The notes under the pieces were generated by a model. The model had not been told where the DNA came from. It saw only the letters and a list, made by a program, of their open reading frames with translations, and made no database searches. Shown in pieces: positions 47,146-56,056 of a stretch of 64,000 nucleotides of DNA; position 1 is the stretch's first letter, and every line of letters begins with the position of its first letter. The DNA is from Candidatus Izimoplasma sp. HR2. GTDB lineage: Bacteria > Bacillota_I > Bacilli_A > Izemoplasmatales > Izemoplasmataceae. A program made the translations under genes and the position numbers. The DNA is taken from positions 31,546 through 95,545 of the forward strand of contig JRFF01000036.1 of NCBI GenBank assembly GCA_000753575.1, in the 5' to 3' direction.

Positions 47146-48840
47146 CTAATCTAAATTAATACGCATTACTTCTTCTAGTGTAGTTGCACCTGCTATTACT
47201 TTGAGTAAACCAGCTTCAATTAGAAGTTTAGTTCCATCTTTTTTAGCTTGTTCTAGAATTTCATATTCATGTGCATGATTAGAAACCATTCTAATAATTT
47301 CTTCATTAACACTTAAAATTTCAAAGATTGCAGTACGTCCTTTGTACCCTTTATTATTACAAAGTTCACATCCTACTGCTCTTTTTATCTTGGTTGGTGC
47401 TTTTATTCCATTTCTTTCAAATACGTCTTTTTCATCAGCACTTAATGTTGTTTCTTTATGACAATGAGAACAAACTACTCTTATAAGTCGTTGTGCTACT
47501 ACACCACTGAGTGATGAAGCAACTAAGAACGCATCAATACCCATATCAATTAATCTTGTAATAGTTTTTACAGCACTATTAGTATGAATTGTACTTAAAA
47601 CTAAATGTCCAGTAAGTGATGCTTTAACAGCTATTTGTGCAGTTTCAGTATCCCGAATCTCCCCAACCATTATAATGTTTGGATCTTGACGTAAAATAGA
47701 TCTAAGTGCATTTGCAAATGTAAAATCAATTTCAGGGTTAACATTTACTTGATTAACTCCTTCTAACTCAATTTCCACAGGATCTTCTACTGTAATAATA
47801 TTTACATGATCTTCATTTAATTGATCTAAAGAGGCATATAAAGTAGTTGTTTTCCCACTACCTGTAGGTCCACTAACTAAAACTATCCCGTTAGGACGAT
47901 TAATTAATTTTGTAAACAAAGCTTCATCCTCAGGATTTAATCCTAATCTTTCAAGCCCTTGATGATCTCTTGATAAATCAAGTACACGCATAACGGCTTT
48001 TTCCCCACGTACTGTAGGTAAAGTTGCAATACGTAAATCAATAGGTCTTCCTTCAATAATCGTTTTAATACGACCATCTTGAGGTTTTCTTGTATCAGTA
48101 ATATCCATGTGTGACATTACTTTAATACGTGAAATAAGTTTAGGTAAAATTACTTTTGGTAAAACTCTTTCAGTAGCTAAAATACCATCAACACGGTATC
48201 TAATTTTAAATTCAATGTCACTCGGGTCAATATGAATATCTGATGCTCCTGTTTTAACAGCTGTTAGTAAAATTTGATTTACTAATTGAATAATTGGCGA
48301 TTCATTCGAATCTCCATCTTTATCAGCAAGTAATAGTTCTTCATAGAATTTTTCATCAGATTTCTTTTCTTCTACAACTTCAATACCTAAAGATTTTAAC
48401 GTTTTTGAGAAACCATAATATCTAGCAATAGCAGTTTCTATATCATTTTTAGTAGCAAGAACAGTTTCAACGTTCATACCTGTTCTTAATCTAACATTTT
48501 CAATTGTAGGAAAATCAAGTGGATCGTTAGTTGCAATTACAATACGACGACCATGAATATTTATTGGCATAATTTTCGCTTTAGTAACAAAATCTTCGTC
48601 CAATAATTTCAAAACATTTTCATCTATGTATAGTAATTGTAAGTTTACTCTTTTAATCCCAAGAGAAGATTCCATAGCATCAACTATTTGAGAATCAGAA
48701 CAATACCCAAATCTTATTAGTGCTTCTCCTATTTTTTCCCCTTTTTCCCTTTTACGAAGGGCTTCACTTATTTGTTTTTCAGTAACAATACCATTCTCAA
48801 ATAGAACGTCACCTAATCGTTTCTGTACATTTCTTGCCAT
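47146..48840 (-). CDS. pilB: Type IV pilus assembly ATPase PilB
   Basis: A 564-residue hexameric extension ATPase. N-terminal MshEN domain (VQKRLGDVLFENGIVTEKQISEALRKREKGEKIGEALIRFGYCS), which in relatives binds c-di-GMP; then Walker A GPTGSGKTTTLYASLDQL, Asp box ITVEDPVEIELEGVNQVNVN, Walker B ILRQDPNIIMVGEIRDTETAQIAVKASLTGHLVLSTIHTN, and a four-Cys zinc motif CSHC/CELC near the end. Length matches PilB rather than the shorter PilT. ATG follows AAAGGGGTGTTTTAAA. No pilT is visible in the window. Confidence 0.95.
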   Translation of the reverse strand: MARNVQKRLGDVLFENGIVTEKQISEALRKREKGEKIGEALIRFGYCSDSQIVDAMESSLGIKRVNLQLLYIDENVLKLLDEDFVTKAKIMPINIHGRRIVIATNDPLDFPTIENVRLRTGMNVETVLATKNDIETAIARYYGFSKTLKSLGIEVVEEKKSDEKFYEELLLADKDGDSNESPIIQLVNQILLTAVKTGASDIHIDPSDIEFKIRYRVDGILATERVLPKVILPKLISRIKVMSHMDITDTRKPQDGRIKTIIEGRPIDLRIATLPTVRGEKAVMRVLDLSRDHQGLERLGLNPEDEALFTKLINRPNGIVLVSGPTGSGKTTTLYASLDQLNEDHVNIITVEDPVEIELEGVNQVNVNPEIDFTFANALRSILRQDPNIIMVGEIRDTETAQIAVKASLTGHLVLSTIHTNSAVKTITRLIDMGIDAFLVASSLSGVVAQRLIRVVCSHCHKETTLSADEKDVFERNGIKAPTKIKRAVGCELCNNKGYKGRTAIFEILSVNEEIIRMVSNHAHEYEILEQAKKDGTKLLIEAGLLKVIAGATTLEEVMRINLD

Positions 48841-48865
48841 TTTAAAACACCCCTTTACTTAGTGA

Positions 48866-50032
48866 TTAAGGTTCTAATACTATCTCCTTAATCGGTGGAT
48901 AAAATTCAAATAAAATTACATTTTCATATCTTACATTTCCTGAAATATCAGTTATAACTCTTACTACTTCAATTATTGCTCCATCATATCCACTTTGTAA
49001 AATATCATCGTTTGGCGTATATTGCGTAATATGATCTAAAACTGTTCTATTAATTTGCACTTCAATATCATCAATGAATTCCAATCCTACTAATGTAATA
49101 GTAATACTCAATTCATCAACTTTTTCTACAGTAAAATAATAGCTATAATTATTAGGGTTGTAGAATGAAAAACTATTTCCAATTACTTGGTTTATGCTCG
49201 CATTATGCCCAAAATATGGAAATGTATCAATATCATAGTTAATATAGTCAATTTCTGCGACATAATGAACTTCATTAACAGCAAAGTTAGTTTCTAAAAT
49301 TAAAGCTAACATACCTGTAGATAAAATACTCATTTCATTATCTGCTAAATTTTCTCCAAGTTTTTCAACAATATCAAAAAGTTCTTTTTGTTCAGCTATG
49401 ATTTTTCCATCAGGATATACTGCATTAATTCCACTAAGTAAATCATCAACATCAATTCCATCATATATATCCAATGTAAAAGATCCTACTTCTAATTCTG
49501 TAACATCAATATCAATAATGTAATCTTCTAGATTAAGGCTAGAATATGATTTCATAAATCCAGCAGCTATTAATGTATCATTAATTAAAGTTTCATAATC
49601 AAATTGCTCATTTATTCCTATTAAAAAATCTAAGCTATTAATATCATTCAGGATGTCTTGTCTTTCATCAACCTGATATGTCGCATATAGTCTATTCGTT
49701 TCACCATCTTCTAAATTAAATATCGAAAGCTCTTGATCAAAATAAAAAAGTGATCTATTAAATTCATAATTATATCCTTGATAAGTTAATTCAAAGACAA
49801 TACTCTCATCATTAAGCCATTTTGTAATACGTTCAGTAATAATAGGTTCAACTTCTTCTTCTTTTAAACCCCCTATATATACACTACCAATAATTGTACC
49901 TTCTCCATAAGTTCCAAGGCTATAACCTTTTACCATGTACCAAACTACAAAAATAGAAGCAAAAGCAATAATCGCTATTATTGCTGCATATAAATAAAAC
50001 CCTAGGTTGCTATTTTTAAATTGCGAATTCAT
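48866..50032 (-). CDS. Unknown membrane-anchored extracytoplasmic protein in the pilus locus
   Basis: A 388-residue protein without a recognised family name. One membrane helix near residues 12-33 (GFYLYAAIIAIIAFASIFVVWYM) puts the bulk outside. Residues about 44-110 (GTIIGSVYIGGLKEEEVEPIITERITKWLNDESIVFELTYQG) resemble the repeat unit found before VanW/YoaR-type domains, where proteins are cell-wall associated, but the VanW catalytic-like region is not evident. The rest has many beta-type and Asp/Glu-rich segments. ATG follows GTAGGGTGATCAT. It is the first gene of the minus-strand pilus operon, so a role in fibre passage or wall contact is inferred. Confidence 0.6.
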   Translation of the reverse strand: MNSQFKNSNLGFYLYAAIIAIIAFASIFVVWYMVKGYSLGTYGEGTIIGSVYIGGLKEEEVEPIITERITKWLNDESIVFELTYQGYNYEFNRSLFYFDQELSIFNLEDGETNRLYATYQVDERQDILNDINSLDFLIGINEQFDYETLINDTLIAAGFMKSYSSLNLEDYIIDIDVTELEVGSFTLDIYDGIDVDDLLSGINAVYPDGKIIAEQKELFDIVEKLGENLADNEMSILSTGMLALILETNFAVNEVHYVAEIDYINYDIDTFPYFGHNASINQVIGNSFSFYNPNNYSYYFTVEKVDELSITITLVGLEFIDDIEVQINRTVLDHITQYTPNDDILQSGYDGAIIEVVRVITDISGNVRYENVILFEFYPPIKEIVLEP

Positions 50033-50132
50033 ATGATCACCCTACCTATTTTTTATTATTCATAACAATTATACTATAAAACGGCTAGTTTTACAAAAAG
50101 AAATGTATTTTTTTGAGTAACTTCAATATAAT

Positions 50133-50160
50133 TTACAAATAACTAAATTAGTGATATAAT
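50133..50160 (+). promoter_or_regulatory. Promoter of minor prepilin genes
   Basis: -35 TTACAA (50133-50138), 16-base spacer, -10 TATAAT (50155-50160), 38 bases before the ATG. The divergent pilus operon starts on the other strand. Confidence 0.6.
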
Positions 50161-50197
50161 TTAATAGATATAAACTTGTAAATAAGGAGGAAGAAAT

Positions 50198-50764
50198 ATG
50201 TTGAAGAATAATAAAGGATTTTCACTAATAGAACTTTTTGCTATGATACTTATTTCAACGGTTATTATTTATCCTTTAATGCAATCACTTGTTAGAAATA
50301 TTACAATAAACTCAAGATTAAATGATAGACGAAGTGCCACTAATATAGCTGATGGAACTTTATATACTTTAGACAAACTTAACTTCCTTGACTTACAAAG
50401 TTTAGTAGATGCTGCAAATACTAATAATGATTATTATATAGAACTCAACCTAGATGAGTGTAATACCCTTGCTTCTACTGCTGATCAAGCTGTATGTACA
50501 CAACTATTTAATAGTGTTTGGAATAACTTATCACTAACAAGTTCAGAATATAGAGTCTTTATATATAATTATAATTTACCCCAATCCTATATTGATGGTT
50601 TAACAGTTAACGCAAATCTACCAACTGATGTTCAAAATGAAATAGGTTTAATTACTGCAAATGCTAATAGCAATACAACTCTTTTAAGAGTAACTGTCTG
50701 GATCGAGTATTATCAAGATCCTGTATATACTCTTATATTAAGTGGGATGATATTTGATGAATAA
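50198..50764 (+). CDS. Minor prepilin-like protein
   Basis: A 188-residue protein with leader MLKNNKG and mature start FSLIELFAMILISTVIIYPLMQSL: canonical G|F cleavage, Glu5, and a hydrophobic helix. The mature part has a Cys pair (LDECNTLASTADQAVC). Minor pilins initiate fibre assembly or bind DNA in competence. ATG follows AAGGAGGAAGAAAT. It overlaps the next prepilin gene by 8 bases. Confidence 0.85.
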   Translation: MLKNNKGFSLIELFAMILISTVIIYPLMQSLVRNITINSRLNDRRSATNIADGTLYTLDKLNFLDLQSLVDAANTNNDYYIELNLDECNTLASTADQAVCTQLFNSVWNNLSLTSSEYRVFIYNYNLPQSYIDGLTVNANLPTDVQNEIGLITANANSNTTLLRVTVWIEYYQDPVYTLILSGMIFDE

Positions 50765-51362
50765 TATTAAAAATGAAAAAGGATTAACATTGATCGAATT
50801 AATGATTTCAATAATGGTAGCCAGCATAGTAATTTCAATGCTTCTATCTATTTTAACTATGTCTTTAAAAGCAAAAGCAACAATGGATGTAGAAAACAAA
50901 CTTTTAATGGAAAGTACAATTATCTCTGAAAAACTCAGATTTAATATGTTTGAACTACAAGCTCAAAAGATTGAACTAATATCTGATGATGCTACTTCTA
51001 CCATTATTCATATTACACACGAATATGATATCTTGCTAGATGGTAATCAAATTATCTATAAGGATTATTCAAATCCTATTGTTCACATACTAACTTATGA
51101 TAAGGTAACCCAGCAAATTACTTATGATTCAGGATCTGGTCCTGAACTATTACATGATAGTAACGTTCTTGTAACTTATCAAGATGAACTACTAAATATA
51201 GTTTCTTCTATAGAATTAATTTCTTTTGATGATACAGTCTGTGATTTAGCTGTCGAACCTTGTAGTGAAGGAGTTATTAAGTTAACTCTTACAATTACTG
51301 TTTTATTCCCAAATGGAGCTGTTTTAATTCCACAGACTTATATAACTACTATTATCTTATAA
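50757..51362 (+). CDS. Minor prepilin-like protein
   Basis: A 201-residue protein with leader ending NIKNEKG and mature start LTLIELMISIMVASIVISMLLSILTMSL, with Glu5 and the long pilin helix. It has Cys residues near the C-terminus (DDTVCDLAVEPCSEG). The arrangement (two small prepilins followed by a large one) is like the minor pilin operons of type IV pili and the com genes. ATG at 50757 lies in the end of the previous gene; the TTG before it is an artefact of the longest frame. Confidence 0.83.
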   Translation: MNNIKNEKGLTLIELMISIMVASIVISMLLSILTMSLKAKATMDVENKLLMESTIISEKLRFNMFELQAQKIELISDDATSTIIHITHEYDILLDGNQIIYKDYSNPIVHILTYDKVTQQITYDSGSGPELLHDSNVLVTYQDELLNIVSSIELISFDDTVCDLAVEPCSEGVIKLTLTITVLFPNGAVLIPQTYITTIIL

Positions 51363-51371
51363 GTTCGTGTA

Positions 51372-51400
51372 TTGTCTTAGAATACATATAATGGTATAAT
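51372..51400 (+). promoter_or_regulatory. Promoter of the large prepilin-like gene
   Basis: -35 TTGTCT (51372-51377), 17-base spacer ending in TGG, -10 TATAAT (51395-51400). A separate promoter for the third gene. Confidence 0.65.
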
Positions 51401-51462
51401 ATAGTGTTAGATTCATCATAAATTCATAACTATAAGTTATAATATATTATGGAGGTGAGAAA

Positions 51463-53241
51463 ATGTTGAAAATGTTGAAAAAATTATTTAAGAGAAACCT
51501 CATAAATAATGATAAAGGTAGTGCACTAAGTGTTGCATTCATCGTTATCACTGTTTTAACGTTCTCTTTAACTACGGTTACCTCTATGAATGTAAACTTA
51601 GCAGGAGCAACAACACTTAAAATTGAGCAAGTAACTGATGATAGTCTTGTTAAAGCATTAATACGACAAGCTATTGGTGAATTTGAAGATTATATAGAAG
51701 CAACTGATTCTTATGAAGATTTCAATAATGTTGAAATACCTAGAATTTTAACTGATTATGGAGTAGTTGTATCTGATGTTACTGGTACTGGTGATTTTGT
51801 TGATTATGCTGGAACTGATAGTTACGTATATAAATTTGCAATAACAATGGATGATGGAGATGTATTATATAAATATGTATTCTCATCTATTTACGGAAGC
51901 AGTGTTGAAACATTTGACGTATTTGATTACTCACTTGGTACAAATGGTAAATTAATCTTAAATAGTGGATTATACGATGAAGTGTATTTATATGGCGAAG
52001 AAGTTAAACTTGCTAGTACAGCTCCATATGTAGTTAATGGTTCTACTACTCAAGCTGAAACTCCTAATTCTAGTGCTACGTATCCAACACTTACAACATC
52101 AGGACCTTCTACTATCTTTAGTGAGGTATCATACGACTATTGTATATCTTCATGTTTCACTTTAAATGGATATCCCAATCCATTTGTAATTAACGAATCT
52201 AACTACGTACCTGTTGTTGGAAGTGATCTTCCAGATCAAGGTACAGTAAGTACAATGATAATTAATGACTTCTTTGGTAACTTTGATTATGATGAATTCT
52301 TTATTGATTATTTGAAAACAAAAGCTCCAAAAGAAGATGAAACGATAACAGAGCCAGGAATGACTATGGCAAACGCAAAAGCTACTATCTTATCATACGC
52401 AGATGATTTAACTTGGACTACTAAAAATAATGGTACATTTAAAAAGTGGGTTTACCCTTCTACTCCTTTTGTTAATATTACGACCGGGTATAATACACAT
52501 CCATCTGAATTCGATTTTACTGGTGAATTTTCAAGCCAAGGTAACCAATATTCACTTGTTTACGATGGTGATTTAGTAATTACAAGTGGAGTATCAATGG
52601 ATAAAACTCCAACAATAGTAGATTCTTTAATTATCTTTGGTGATTTAACATTAGATGGTGGAGATATTCAAGGTGCTATAGTTGTCTTTGGTGATTTATA
52701 TATTACTGGTGATACACAAGACTACGCAGGTACATTGTTTATCTTAGGACAAACATTTATTAATAAAGATTTGAATGCTGGAATTACTACAAACGGTAAT
52801 GACTACGGTTTCACTATTATAGCGAAAGACAATGTTATTATTGAAGAAATATATGAGAATCATGTTTCTTCTGCTCTCGCTACACAATTTAGTGCATTTA
52901 TTTATACAGAAGAATCAATTTATATTGATGCTGTCAATTCAAGACTTAATATAGAAGGAGCTTTATTTGCTAGAGGCCTTGGTGTTTCAGGAAATCAAAT
53001 ATTTATGGATGATGAATCAATTAGTCCAATAAATGGTATCATAATCAATAGTTATCGAGGATACATAAATAACTCTGGAGTCGCAGTACCTAGCACTTCA
53101 AATACTGCTAATGGATTTATTATTGAAAAGATTTCTAGTGGTAACTACCAAGATAGATTCTATAATATACCTGTCTTTGAATCACTTGTTCAAATCCCCG
53201 GTCTTTATACATTTGAAACTAGTGAATGGCTATTAGAATAA
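51463..53241 (+). CDS. Large prepilin-like protein with beta-helix-type region
   Basis: A 592-residue protein. The N-terminus NNDKGSALSVAFIVITVLTFSLTTVTSMNVNLAG looks like a prepilin leader and helix (G|SALSVAF) but lacks Glu5; it resembles PilX_N/class III pilin-like starts of PulK/ComGG-scale tip proteins. Residues about 375-520 (SLIIFGDLTLDGGDIQGAIVVFGDLYITGD, GTLFILGQTFINKDLNAGI, FTIIAKDNVIIEEI, IEGALFARGLGVSG) repeat short beta-strand units as in bactofilin/beta-helix folds. ATG follows GGAGGTGAGAAA. A fibre-tip or adhesin role is inferred; processing by pilD is plausible but unproven. Confidence 0.7.
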   Translation: MLKMLKKLFKRNLINNDKGSALSVAFIVITVLTFSLTTVTSMNVNLAGATTLKIEQVTDDSLVKALIRQAIGEFEDYIEATDSYEDFNNVEIPRILTDYGVVVSDVTGTGDFVDYAGTDSYVYKFAITMDDGDVLYKYVFSSIYGSSVETFDVFDYSLGTNGKLILNSGLYDEVYLYGEEVKLASTAPYVVNGSTTQAETPNSSATYPTLTTSGPSTIFSEVSYDYCISSCFTLNGYPNPFVINESNYVPVVGSDLPDQGTVSTMIINDFFGNFDYDEFFIDYLKTKAPKEDETITEPGMTMANAKATILSYADDLTWTTKNNGTFKKWVYPSTPFVNITTGYNTHPSEFDFTGEFSSQGNQYSLVYDGDLVITSGVSMDKTPTIVDSLIIFGDLTLDGGDIQGAIVVFGDLYITGDTQDYAGTLFILGQTFINKDLNAGITTNGNDYGFTIIAKDNVIIEEIYENHVSSALATQFSAFIYTEESIYIDAVNSRLNIEGALFARGLGVSGNQIFMDDESISPINGIIINSYRGYINNSGVAVPSTSNTANGFIIEKISSGNYQDRFYNIPVFESLVQIPGLYTFETSEWLLE

Positions 53242-53242
53242 A

Positions 53243-53275
53243 ACAAAAGGAAGTTCAAATGAACTTCCTTTTTTA
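53243..53275. terminator. Bidirectional terminator between the prepilin and glycine cleavage operons
   Basis: Stem AAAAGGAAGTTCA/TGAACTTCCTTTT with loop AA and U-runs on both sides, between convergent genes. Confidence 0.9.
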
Positions 53276-53276
53276 T

Positions 53277-54614
53277 TTAGAATTTTTTGATACATTCTCC
53301 TACTACTTCACTAATTGTAGGATGAGCATGTATAATATTTTGATACTCATAAATATTTATCTTTTTATACATTATAGCTGTTACTTCATGAATTAAATCT
53401 GAGGCATGAGCTCCAATAATATGAACTCCTACTAAGATATCATTTCCATCAACAATCATTTTAATAAATCCATCTGTTTCATTTAAACATTCAGCTTTAG
53501 CATTAGTCTTAAATAAATACTTATTAGTTCTATACTCTTTCCCATCTAGTTCCTGCTCAGTAACACCAACAGTAGCTATTTCAGGAAAACTAAATACAAC
53601 ACTAGGCACTTGATTAAAGTTGATTGCCATATCTTTTTCTAAAATTTTTGATACTACTTTATATCCATCATACGTTGCTTTATGAGCAAGCATTAAGATT
53701 CCAGTAACATCACCAATTGCGTAGATACTTTTAACGTTAGTTTCAAAGTTATCGTTAACCTTTATACCTGAATTAGTATACTCAATCCCAAGTTTATCAA
53801 GATCAAGATTACCAAAGCTAGGTGCACGACCTGTCGCTAGTAAGACATAATCAGTTTCAAGTTCAAGCATTTTACCTTTACTTTCAACTAACGCAAAATA
53901 CTTACCATCTTTCTTAATTACTTCTTTTAATACTGATTTAGTATAAATCTTTATTCCACTGCGCTTATATAAATTACGAGCGCGTTTTTTAATGTCTTTG
54001 TCTAGAGGAGGTAATATTTCATCTAAGTACTCAACAAGCGTAACTTCACAATCAAAATGATTGAAGATAGTTGCCATTTCACACCCGATTACTCCTGCCC
54101 CTATTACTATCATTTTTTTAGGGAATGTTTCTAAACTTAAGATATCTTCTGAATCATGAACAATATCAAAGTCATCTCCAGGAAATGGTATACGGCGAGA
54201 AACTGAGCCAGTTGCGATTATAATGTTTTTCGCTTCTATTATTTCACCATTTACTTCTACTTTGTTAGGAGCAATAATACTTGCTTCTCCTTCTATAAGT
54301 TCAATACCTAGTTTCTTAATCGAAGTTAAAATATTATTAATTTGATTATCTACAATTGTTTCTTTACGTGTTTTAATTGTTTCATAATTTACTTTAAAAT
54401 CTTTTACTTCCACACCAAAAACATCAAGTTCCTTCATGTTTTTAATTGTTTTAGCATTATGATACAAAGTCTTAGTAGGGATACAACCTACATTTAAGCA
54501 TGTCCCCCCAACTTTATGTCTCTCAATTAATGTTACATCAAGTCCGTGTTCTTTAGCATGAATTGCTGTATCAAATCCACCAGGACCAGCACCAATTATT
54601 ACTAAATCTTTCAT
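53277..54614 (-). CDS. lpdA: Dihydrolipoamide dehydrogenase
   Basis: A 445-residue FAD enzyme that reoxidises the lipoyl group of GcvH with NAD+. FAD motif VIIGAGPGGFDTAIHAKEHG, redox disulfide GGTCLNVGCIPTK, NAD-binding IVIGAGVIGCEMATIF, and the catalytic His in IHAHPTISE at the end. No N-terminal lipoyl domain. Its ATG overlaps the gcvPB stop as ATGA without a separate Shine-Dalgarno, so translation is coupled. Last gene of the operon. It also could serve a 2-oxoacid dehydrogenase. Confidence 0.95.
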   Translation of the reverse strand: MKDLVIIGAGPGGFDTAIHAKEHGLDVTLIERHKVGGTCLNVGCIPTKTLYHNAKTIKNMKELDVFGVEVKDFKVNYETIKTRKETIVDNQINNILTSIKKLGIELIEGEASIIAPNKVEVNGEIIEAKNIIIATGSVSRRIPFPGDDFDIVHDSEDILSLETFPKKMIVIGAGVIGCEMATIFNHFDCEVTLVEYLDEILPPLDKDIKKRARNLYKRSGIKIYTKSVLKEVIKKDGKYFALVESKGKMLELETDYVLLATGRAPSFGNLDLDKLGIEYTNSGIKVNDNFETNVKSIYAIGDVTGILMLAHKATYDGYKVVSKILEKDMAINFNQVPSVVFSFPEIATVGVTEQELDGKEYRTNKYLFKTNAKAECLNETDGFIKMIVDGNDILVGVHIIGAHASDLIHEVTAIMYKKINIYEYQNIIHAHPTISEVVGECIKKF

Positions 54615-56056
54615 TTTAAAAGATCGCTATACTTAACGATTGGCTTTCTAGCAGCAGTTGCTTCATCCAGTCTTTTAACTACAGTATTATAAGGTGCACC
54701 TTTAACAAGGTCTGGCGTAACTCTCGCTTCTTCTGCTACAGTTCTCATTACTTCAATAAAGTCATCAATTGTAGCTTTACTTTCAGTTTCAGGTGGTTCA
54801 ATCATTAATGATTCCTTAAACGTAAGTGGGAAGTAAACAGTAGGTGGATGTACATCATAATCTAATAATCTCTTAGCTACATCTAAAGTAGTAACATGGT
54901 GAGATTTATCAATTAGACCATCAAATACAAACTCGTGTTTACAAATTCCTTTAATAGGTAATAAGTAATCATCTTTAAGTGATTCTTTAATATAGTTAGC
55001 ATTTAATACACTGTATCTACCAATATTAGCCATGTTTTCTTTACCAACAGTTAATAAATAAGTATATGCTTTAGTAACTACACCAATATTTCCATAAAAG
55101 TGAGAAACTTGTCCAATTGAAGTTTCATTTGAATCTTCAATAATATATTCTTCACCTTGTTTTTTAATCACAGGACTTGGTAAATATTTAACTAAACTTT
55201 CAACTACTCCAACAGGTCCAGAACCTGGGCCTCCACCACCATGAGGTGTTGAGAATGTTTTATGTAGATTGATATGCATTATATCAAATCCCATATCACC
55301 TGGGCGTGCTAAACCTAAAATTGGATTAAGGTTAGCTCCATCATAGTAAAGTAATCCTCCAATATCATGAACTAGCTTAGCTATTTCTAAAATATCTTTT
55401 TCGAATACTCCAGCTGTATTAGGATTAGTAAGCATAATTCCAGCTATTTCATCAGTTAATAATTCTTTTAGACTCTCAATATTAACTGTACCGTCTAAGT
55501 TAGATTTTACTTCAACACTAATTAATCCAGCTACAGTTGCAGAAGCTGGGTTAGTACCATGAGCACTGTCAGGAACAATTACTTTAGTACGTTTTGTATC
55601 ATTTCTATCCATATGGTACTTTCTCATAATCATTAATCCAGCAAGCTCTCCATGAGCTCCTGCGTATGGATTAAGACTAAATGTATGAAGTCCACTTAAT
55701 TCACTCAATATTCTTTGTGTTTCATAATAGATTTCTAAAATACCTTGAATTGATTTCATTGGTGCATAAGGATGTAAACTAAATTGGCTCATATTTGAGA
55801 TATCTTGATTTATCTTAGGATTATACTTCATAGTACATGATCCTAAAGGATAAAATCCTTTTTCAACACCAAAGTTTTTAGTACTTACATTTGTATAATG
55901 TCTTACAGCTTCAAGTTCACTCACTTCAGGTAAATTAGCTTCAGTTGCTCTTAATAAGTTTTTAGGTATGTTATATGATTTAAATTCACTTTTAGGTAAG
56001 CTGTATCCAACTCTACCTTTATTTGAAATCTCAAATATTAAACTATCGTAATACAT
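54611..56056 (-). CDS. gcvPB: Glycine dehydrogenase (decarboxylating), subunit 2
   Basis: A 481-residue PLP subunit of the P-protein that decarboxylates glycine and passes the aminomethyl group to lipoyl-GcvH. PLP Lys is in HINLHKTFSTPHGGGGPGSGPVG; other P-protein motifs are GSCTMKYNPK and PNTAGVFEKDI. Together with gcvPA it makes the split P-protein usual in Firmicutes and Archaea. ATG follows GGAGGCGTTATA and overlaps the gcvPA stop as TAATG. Confidence 0.96.
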   Translation of the reverse strand: MYYDSLIFEISNKGRVGYSLPKSEFKSYNIPKNLLRATEANLPEVSELEAVRHYTNVSTKNFGVEKGFYPLGSCTMKYNPKINQDISNMSQFSLHPYAPMKSIQGILEIYYETQRILSELSGLHTFSLNPYAGAHGELAGLMIMRKYHMDRNDTKRTKVIVPDSAHGTNPASATVAGLISVEVKSNLDGTVNIESLKELLTDEIAGIMLTNPNTAGVFEKDILEIAKLVHDIGGLLYYDGANLNPILGLARPGDMGFDIMHINLHKTFSTPHGGGGPGSGPVGVVESLVKYLPSPVIKKQGEEYIIEDSNETSIGQVSHFYGNIGVVTKAYTYLLTVGKENMANIGRYSVLNANYIKESLKDDYLLPIKGICKHEFVFDGLIDKSHHVTTLDVAKRLLDYDVHPPTVYFPLTFKESLMIEPPETESKATIDDFIEVMRTVAEEARVTPDLVKGAPYNTVVKRLDEATAARKPIVKYSDLLK

